Below, one piece after another: positions 58,182 through 64,000 of a DNA stretch of 64,000 nucleotides. The stretch covers positions 23,665 to 87,664 of the forward strand of contig JAJRSD010000066.1 of NCBI GenBank assembly GCA_024278975.1. The letters are read 5' to 3'. The translations under genes and the position numbers were made by a program. Below the pieces are notes generated by a model. The model searched no databases. It saw only the letters and a program-made list of their open reading frames with translations, and was not told the DNA's origin. The stretch's first letter is position 1. Every line of letters begins with the position of its first letter. Origin of the DNA: Bacteroidota bacterium (lineage in GTDB: Bacteria > Bacteroidota > Bacteroidia > Bacteroidales > Prolixibacteraceae).

Positions 58182-61100
58182 ATGAAAAAAATGTTGAAAA
58201 AAAAATCTATGTCTTGGATTTCAGGACACTGGTTGAAAAGTGCTTTAATTATGAAATTAACATTATTCTTTGTTATTGTAAGTGTTTTTGCGGCAGTTGG
58301 AGAAACATACTCGCAAGTCACAAAATTTACTCTTAGTGGAGAAAATGTTAAGTTAGGTGATGTTCTTAATAAGATTAAGGAAAACAGTGAATTCAGTTTT
58401 TTTTACAATGAAGATCTGGTTGACACAGAGAAACGTGTTAATTACAAGGTTGTGGACGCAACCATTGATGTATTACTGAACCAAATTCTTGATGAAATTG
58501 GACTTAAATATGGTATAGTCGATAAAACGATTATTCTATCTCCTAAGGATAAAAAAGAGGAAAAATCTGTACAACAACAGGTTGAAAAGCCACAAAAGAA
58601 CACTATTAGCGGTAAAGTAACCGATGAAACTGGAGCCTCGATTCCGGGAGTTAACATCCGTATTAAAGGAACCGGTATTGGTACAATAACAAATCTCGAT
58701 GGAAATTATTCGTTAGAATTAGACAAAGAAGATGTTATAGTAGTTTTTTCGTTTGTTGGATTTATAACACAGGAAATTACAGTTAATGCAGCGACAAAAA
58801 CCCTGGACGTTAATTTAGTAGAGGATGTTCATGGTGTAGAAGAAGTTGTTGTGATAGGTTATGGCACACAAAAGAAAGTAAATCTTACAGGAGCCGTAGA
58901 TGTAGTCTCAGGCGAAGAGTTGGCAAACAGACCAGCTGCAAATGTGGGAGAAATATTGCAAGGAGTATCACCTAACCTTAATATTTCTATATCATCTCTT
59001 GGTGGAGAACCGGGAGCATCAAATAACTGGAATATTCGTGGTGTTGGCTCTTTGAGTGGTAGTAGTAGCCCTTTAATTCTTGTTGATGGAGTAGAGATGG
59101 ATCCAAACAACCTCGACCCTGAAAGTATAGAAAGTGTTTCGGTACTGAAAGATGCTGCTGCTGCTGCCATATATGGTTCGCGGGCACCTTTTGGAGTTGT
59201 GTTGATAACCACAAAAAGCGGAAAAGCAAACAAAGGTATTCGTGTTAATGTAAGTAGCAATTTTGGTTTTTCAAATCCTATTAATCTCCCTCGGTTTGCT
59301 GAGTCAAGAGATTTCGCTGCAGCTTTTAATATAACTAATGAGAATGCCGGTCAGGTTCATAAATTTGATGATGACCAGTTAGCAAGAATTGAAGCCTATA
59401 ACAATGGAACATATACACCCGGATATGACACTGCTAATGTGATTACCAGTATATGGGGTGGAAGACATGAGGGTAATAGCAATAATCACTGGATTAGTGA
59501 TGAATATTATAAGAAGAATTCACTTCGTCAGAAACATAATGTTAGCATACAGGGTGGAGGCGAATTAACACAATTTTATATCTCTGCAGGTCTCTTTGAT
59601 CAGGAAGGTAATTTTAAATATGGAAATGATGAGTTTAGAAGGAATAATATTATGGCCAATATTACTACTAATCCGACAAGTTGGCTTAAGTTCGACTTTA
59701 AAACTAAATATGCAAGATCTACTGCCGATCATCCCACCGGTCCATTTGGGATGCCTAAATTCAAGTTTTTTGAAGAAACGATGGTCTATTGGCCATTGGC
59801 TCCTAAATATGATTTGAATGGAAATATTTTGAATCCGTTTATAATGGCTCTTAAGGAAGGTGGCAGAGAAAACAACGAAATTAACGATCTATGGGTTACC
59901 GTAGGGGCTGAAATAGAACCAATAAAAGGTTGGAAAACCGGGTTCTCTTATAATTATAACTATTGGACTCAAAGACATACTAAACATCTTAAGGAGGTAT
60001 GGGTTGATGTTCCTGATGGTTCTCAAGGAAATATTGGAAATCAAAGTGGTAATAAATTTGAGGAAATGATGAGAGCTGAGAATTATGGTATGTTTAATGC
60101 AACCAGCACGTACGATATAAATATCGACGATCATTATATTAAAGGCTTAATTGGTTATGAACAAGAATTGAAGAATTATGCAGAATTAAGTGGTTCAAGA
60201 AGTGAATTAATTTCAAATACCGTACCTGCCATAGCCACTGGAACAGGTGCAATTGCTGTTGATGACGCTATTGGACACTGGTCAACTCAGGCAGTTTTTG
60301 GTCGTATTAATTACAATTACAAAGAAAAATATCTTGTTGAATTAAATGCGCGATACAATGGTTCCTCAAGATTTCAGGAAGGTAGTCGTTGGGGGTTCTT
60401 CCCATCTGTATCTGCCGGGTACAATATTTCGAGAGAAAATTTTTGGGAGCCTATGGCAGATGCTGTTAACACTTTTAAATTAAGGGGTTCGTATGGTTCT
60501 TTGGGTAATCAAGGTGTTCCAAATTATCTCTACCTGTCAAGTATGACTATTGATCCAACATATCAGAAATGGACATTTGGTGGTTCTTCGTTACCTATGG
60601 TAGCTTATGCTCCCGAATCAACAAGTACTAACTTAACATGGGAAACTGTTACAACTTTAAATGTGGGGCTTGATGCCGGTTTTTTAAACAACAGGCTTAC
60701 TTCTACATTTGATTGGTTTAAAAGGGACGTTGTAGATATGTTTGGACCTGCAGAAATCAGACCATCTGTTCTTGGTGCATCAGTGGCACAAGAGAATAAT
60801 GCTGCATCCAGTACCAAAGGATTCGAACTTTCTATAGGATGGAAAGACAAGGTTTCATCTGATTTTAGTTACAATGTGAGACTTACTTTTGGAGATAGTA
60901 AAGCTAAAATAACAAAATTCATTAACGAAGAAGGATCTATTGGTTCATGGTATAATACATACTTTGAAAGATATGATTGGTACGAAGGAAAAGAAATAGG
61001 TGAAATATGGGGTTATACAACCGATGGTATTATACAAGATGAGGGTGAGGATATACCCAATCAATCTGAATTTTATTCGACCTGGGGACCCGGTGATGTT

Positions 61101-61730
61101 AAATATGCCGACCTCGATGGTAATGATACAATTAATGGTGGTAGTTATACTCTTGCCGATCATGGCGATTTATCAATAATTGGAAACTCTCAGCCTCGAT
61201 TTAATTATAGCATTTCTGCCGGTTTTAACTGGAAAGGTATTGACTTTAATATGTTTTGGCAGGGTGTTGGAAAACGAGATCTGATTGTGCCGTTTGAAAG
61301 TAGGGCTGGTGTTGCTTTTTGGGGCCTAACACAAGATAATTACGGTTCTACAGTATTTGAACAACATCTTGATTTTTGGCGACCGGCTGATGACCAAAGT
61401 ATTTTAGGACCAAATACTAATGGTTTTTATCCAAAACCATATTTTAGCAGCGAGAGTTATAAGAATCGTGTAGCACAGAGTAGATACCTGCTTAATGCTG
61501 CTTATGCTCGTTTAAAAAATATTCAAATAGGTTATACCTTGCCTAAGGAATTAACGCAACGTGCACATATCGAAAAAGTAAGGTTTTACTTCTCGGGTGA
61601 GAACATGCTCACAATTACAAAACTCACTAAATTGCTGGATCCCGAAACATCTATAGCAAGTGGTGTTAGAGTAGGACAAATCTATCCTCTGTCGAAGACA
61701 GTATCATTTGGTATAAACTTAACATTTTAA
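58182..61730 (+). CDS. SusC-family TonB-dependent receptor with N-terminal STN domain
   Basis: STN region (LGDVLNKIKENSEFSFFYNEDLVD), GKVTDETGASIPGVNIRIKGTGIGTITNLDGNY, EEVVVIGYGTQKKVNLTGAV. Confidence 0.97.
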   Translation: MKKMLKKKSMSWISGHWLKSALIMKLTLFFVIVSVFAAVGETYSQVTKFTLSGENVKLGDVLNKIKENSEFSFFYNEDLVDTEKRVNYKVVDATIDVLLNQILDEIGLKYGIVDKTIILSPKDKKEEKSVQQQVEKPQKNTISGKVTDETGASIPGVNIRIKGTGIGTITNLDGNYSLELDKEDVIVVFSFVGFITQEITVNAATKTLDVNLVEDVHGVEEVVVIGYGTQKKVNLTGAVDVVSGEELANRPAANVGEILQGVSPNLNISISSLGGEPGASNNWNIRGVGSLSGSSSPLILVDGVEMDPNNLDPESIESVSVLKDAAAAAIYGSRAPFGVVLITTKSGKANKGIRVNVSSNFGFSNPINLPRFAESRDFAAAFNITNENAGQVHKFDDDQLARIEAYNNGTYTPGYDTANVITSIWGGRHEGNSNNHWISDEYYKKNSLRQKHNVSIQGGGELTQFYISAGLFDQEGNFKYGNDEFRRNNIMANITTNPTSWLKFDFKTKYARSTADHPTGPFGMPKFKFFEETMVYWPLAPKYDLNGNILNPFIMALKEGGRENNEINDLWVTVGAEIEPIKGWKTGFSYNYNYWTQRHTKHLKEVWVDVPDGSQGNIGNQSGNKFEEMMRAENYGMFNATSTYDINIDDHYIKGLIGYEQELKNYAELSGSRSELISNTVPAIATGTGAIAVDDAIGHWSTQAVFGRINYNYKEKYLVELNARYNGSSRFQEGSRWGFFPSVSAGYNISRENFWEPMADAVNTFKLRGSYGSLGNQGVPNYLYLSSMTIDPTYQKWTFGGSSLPMVAYAPESTSTNLTWETVTTLNVGLDAGFLNNRLTSTFDWFKRDVVDMFGPAEIRPSVLGASVAQENNAASSTKGFELSIGWKDKVSSDFSYNVRLTFGDSKAKITKFINEEGSIGSWYNTYFERYDWYEGKEIGEIWGYTTDGIIQDEGEDIPNQSEFYSTWGPGDVKYADLDGNDTINGGSYTLADHGDLSIIGNSQPRFNYSISAGFNWKGIDFNMFWQGVGKRDLIVPFESRAGVAFWGLTQDNYGSTVFEQHLDFWRPADDQSILGPNTNGFYPKPYFSSESYKNRVAQSRYLLNAAYARLKNIQIGYTLPKELTQRAHIEKVRFYFSGENMLTITKLTKLLDPETSIASGVRVGQIYPLSKTVSFGINLTF

Positions 61731-61742
61731 AAAAATACAAAG

Positions 61743-63488
61743 ATGAAATATATAAAGTTACTTATCAGCTCACTTATTGTTATTTTAATGGTAAGTTCAT
61801 GTCAAGAAGATTTATTAGAGAAATATCCTCTCGACCAAGTATCCGAAGGTGATTTTTTGTTAAAAACAAGAGATCACGAAATTTATATGAATCAGTTTTA
61901 TAATTGGAACCTTCTTAAAACTGGTAAATATCAAAGTGGAGGTACCCTTTATGAATTAGATATTAATAGTGATAATATTATTGGCGCGAATGGTTTAGAT
62001 GATAGACTTAAGGGAGTTAGAGTACCTCAGTCTAATAATTCTGATTGGAACAGATACTACATGTTTGTTAGAAGTATTAATTTCTATTTTGATAATTACG
62101 AGAAATGCGTAGATCCATACGATGAATATAGAGAATATCTTGGTGAAGCATATTTTTTTAGAGCATTAATATATTACCAACTAATGCAGAGGTTTGGCGA
62201 TGTTGTCTGGTTTGATCATCAGCTCGATTCAAATTCTCCTGAGTTATATGAAAAACGGACACCAAGAAATGAGGTTGCAGATCATATTATCGCTGATTTG
62301 GATGAAGCAATAAAACATCTTCCTGCAACCAAAAGAAAAGATGGGCTTAGGATAGATAAATGGATTGCCCTCGGTTTTAAATCTAAAGTTGCTTTGTACG
62401 AAGGTACATGGGAAAAATATCATGCAGGAACTGCTTTTGGTGTAAGCGGAGCTGATCCTGATAAATATCTAAAAATAGCGGCTGAGGCAGCTAAGAACGT
62501 TATCGATTCTCGTATCTATAGTTTATATTCTACCGGCGATATCAATAACGACTACTATCAGCTTCATATTCAGAAAGATTATTCATCTTCGAAAGAGATA
62601 ATGTTTTGGAAAAAATTCAACAAAGAATTGAATATTTACAACAAAAGAATGTACACCAACATATATCCCATGGGTTACGGTCTTACAAAAAGTTTAGTTG
62701 ATGCTTTTTTGTGTACCGATGGTAAACCTATCCTGGTGAGTCCTCTCTTTAGTGAGAGTGATTTTGGTAATCTTGAAAATGAGGCTAAAAATAGAGACCC
62801 ACGTTTTTATCAAACTATATGGACTCAGCAAGCTCCGTGGAAAACTGATAATGGAGAAACTACTTCTTGGGATAACGGTATCTATTCAAAACTCTACTCA
62901 AGTAGTAAGTATTCATCTGCAACTGCATATGTACGTCGCAAAGGATATGATCACGATGTAACTACACATAGTACATCAGGAGAAGAGACTCCTGCAATAA
63001 TGATGCGATATCCTGAAATTCTATTAAACTATGCTGAGGCAAAAGCTGAGATGGGAACTATTACTCAAGGAGACATAGATATATCTATCAAACCTATTAG
63101 AGACAGAGTAGGAATGCCAAATATTAAACTCTCAGATATAGCTGTTGATCCGAATTGGCATTATCCTGATTTAAGTCCGATTATTAATGAAATTAGACGC
63201 GAACGCCGTATTGAGCTTAATAACGAAGCGCTTCGTTGGTATGATATTGCAAGATGGGCTGCTGCCGATGAACTAATTATTGGTAAAAGACCAAAAGGAT
63301 TTAAAATAGGAGACCAGTTTCCTAAGAATAGGTACCCCGTTGATAGTGAAGGTTTTCTTGATCCCTATCAAAGTTCATTGGGAGATGCTGGTTATGGCTT
63401 TAAGGAAGGGCGTGATTATTTGGATTTTATTGGAATTGAACAAATTACATTGAACCCTAAATTAGGTCAAAATCCTGGATGGGAGTAA
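61743..63488 (+). CDS. SusD/RagB-family nutrient-binding outer membrane lipoprotein
   Basis: Lipobox VSSCQEDLLEKYPLDQ; RALIYYQLMQRFGDVVWFD; IINEIRRERRIELNNEALRWYDIARW. Confidence 0.96.
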   Translation: MKYIKLLISSLIVILMVSSCQEDLLEKYPLDQVSEGDFLLKTRDHEIYMNQFYNWNLLKTGKYQSGGTLYELDINSDNIIGANGLDDRLKGVRVPQSNNSDWNRYYMFVRSINFYFDNYEKCVDPYDEYREYLGEAYFFRALIYYQLMQRFGDVVWFDHQLDSNSPELYEKRTPRNEVADHIIADLDEAIKHLPATKRKDGLRIDKWIALGFKSKVALYEGTWEKYHAGTAFGVSGADPDKYLKIAAEAAKNVIDSRIYSLYSTGDINNDYYQLHIQKDYSSSKEIMFWKKFNKELNIYNKRMYTNIYPMGYGLTKSLVDAFLCTDGKPILVSPLFSESDFGNLENEAKNRDPRFYQTIWTQQAPWKTDNGETTSWDNGIYSKLYSSSKYSSATAYVRRKGYDHDVTTHSTSGEETPAIMMRYPEILLNYAEAKAEMGTITQGDIDISIKPIRDRVGMPNIKLSDIAVDPNWHYPDLSPIINEIRRERRIELNNEALRWYDIARWAAADELIIGKRPKGFKIGDQFPKNRYPVDSEGFLDPYQSSLGDAGYGFKEGRDYLDFIGIEQITLNPKLGQNPGWE

Positions 63489-63518
63489 GAATGTTTATAA
63501 ATAACTATTTCTAATATA

Positions 63519-63566
63519 ACTTTCCTCTATTTATTCACTGTTTGATGAAATAGAGGAAAGTTTTTT
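63519..63566. terminator. Intrinsic terminator downstream of susD-like gene
   Basis: AACTTTCCTCTATTT...AAATAGAGGAAAGTTTTTT. Confidence 0.85.
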
Positions 63567-63691
63567 GAGGGTAATGGAACCGACAGGGAGTATCTGTTTG
63601 ATAGATTACTGTATAAAATCAAAAAAGAGAAATGCTAAAATTATTTCACCTGTATATTTTAAAATTTGCTGATAAACCAAACCTATTTAAA

Positions 63692-64000
63692 ATGAAAGCT
63701 AACGGGAATCAAACAATTATCCACAAGTCAATAATTATTTTATTTGTTTTTATCTTATTCTCCTGCAATCAAACAGCTAATGTTAATAGTGTTAGGGAAA
63801 TATGTAGCACTCAGCCGTCAAAAAAAGAGTACGACTCCATCACCTTATTGCCTGGGCCGGCAGAAGGAGATACTGTTTATACTAACCCTGCTGCATTTCA
63901 TTGGCCCATCGATAATTATTCAAAGGGATTTATTCTTGAAATTTCGCGTAACGCCGATTTCGATGTTTGTAAAAAGCTACTACCCAAAGCAATAAAAAAT
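63692..64000 (+). CDS. Lipoprotein, partial; N-terminus suggestive of a DUF4962/heparinase II-III-type polysaccharide lyase
   Basis: MKANGNQTIIHKSIIILFVFILFSCNQ...LLPGPAEGDTVYTNPAAFHWPIDNYSKGFILEISRNADFD; continues off the window. Confidence 0.6.
   Translation, partial: MKANGNQTIIHKSIIILFVFILFSCNQTANVNSVREICSTQPSKKEYDSITLLPGPAEGDTVYTNPAAFHWPIDNYSKGFILEISRNADFDVCKKLLPKAIKN

Noticed and set aside
1-64000. tRNA, rRNA, prophage or known defence systems
   Set aside because: No tRNA cloverleaf-like or rRNA stretches, phage structural genes, restriction-modification or other recognised defence genes were noticed on reading; a tRNAscan/defence-finder run would be decisive.

Overview
AT-rich Bacteroidota chromosomal window, probably Bacteroidales/Marinilabiliales-like (inferred from SusC/SusD pairs, a hybrid two-component regulator, TAnnTTTG-type promoters and an N-succinyl-type arginine pathway). 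It begins in a SusC-like gene divergent from a hybrid two-component regulator. It then contains a DASS transporter, a GH3 glucosidase, a three-gene molybdopterin/4Fe-4S/NrfD oxidoreductase, a fused APH-kinase/class-III aminotransferase, NAD salvage genes, two sulfatases, an [FeFe]-hydrogenase maturation region (hydF, hydG, hydE, TM1266-type regulator, aspartase), cysK, carAB/argR and a large arg/pro/his biosynthetic block. It ends in an ECF-sigma/FecR/SusC/SusD polysaccharide-utilisation locus. The two strongest non-routine observations are: (1) a 24-aa leader ORF with tandem Cys codons, a plausible antiterminator and an intrinsic terminator directly upstream of cysK, with the geometry of ribosome-mediated cysteine attenuation; (2) a two-component system with a Cys-containing sensor domain, embedded between hydF and aspA/hydG, flanked by two short Cys/Lys-rich ORFs, each preceded by 11-bp-spaced GTTAA(C/T/A) boxes and followed by a similar hairpin. 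Other items include a RAYT/IS200-like transposase framed by two ~155-bp four-hairpin repeats, a bipartite hairpin element in inverted copies around hisA, a 168-bp inverted-repeat element overlapping the carB stop, degraded gene fragments, and three single-base homopolymer frameshifts. All alignments, pairings and motif calls were traced by hand; no database search or folding was run.
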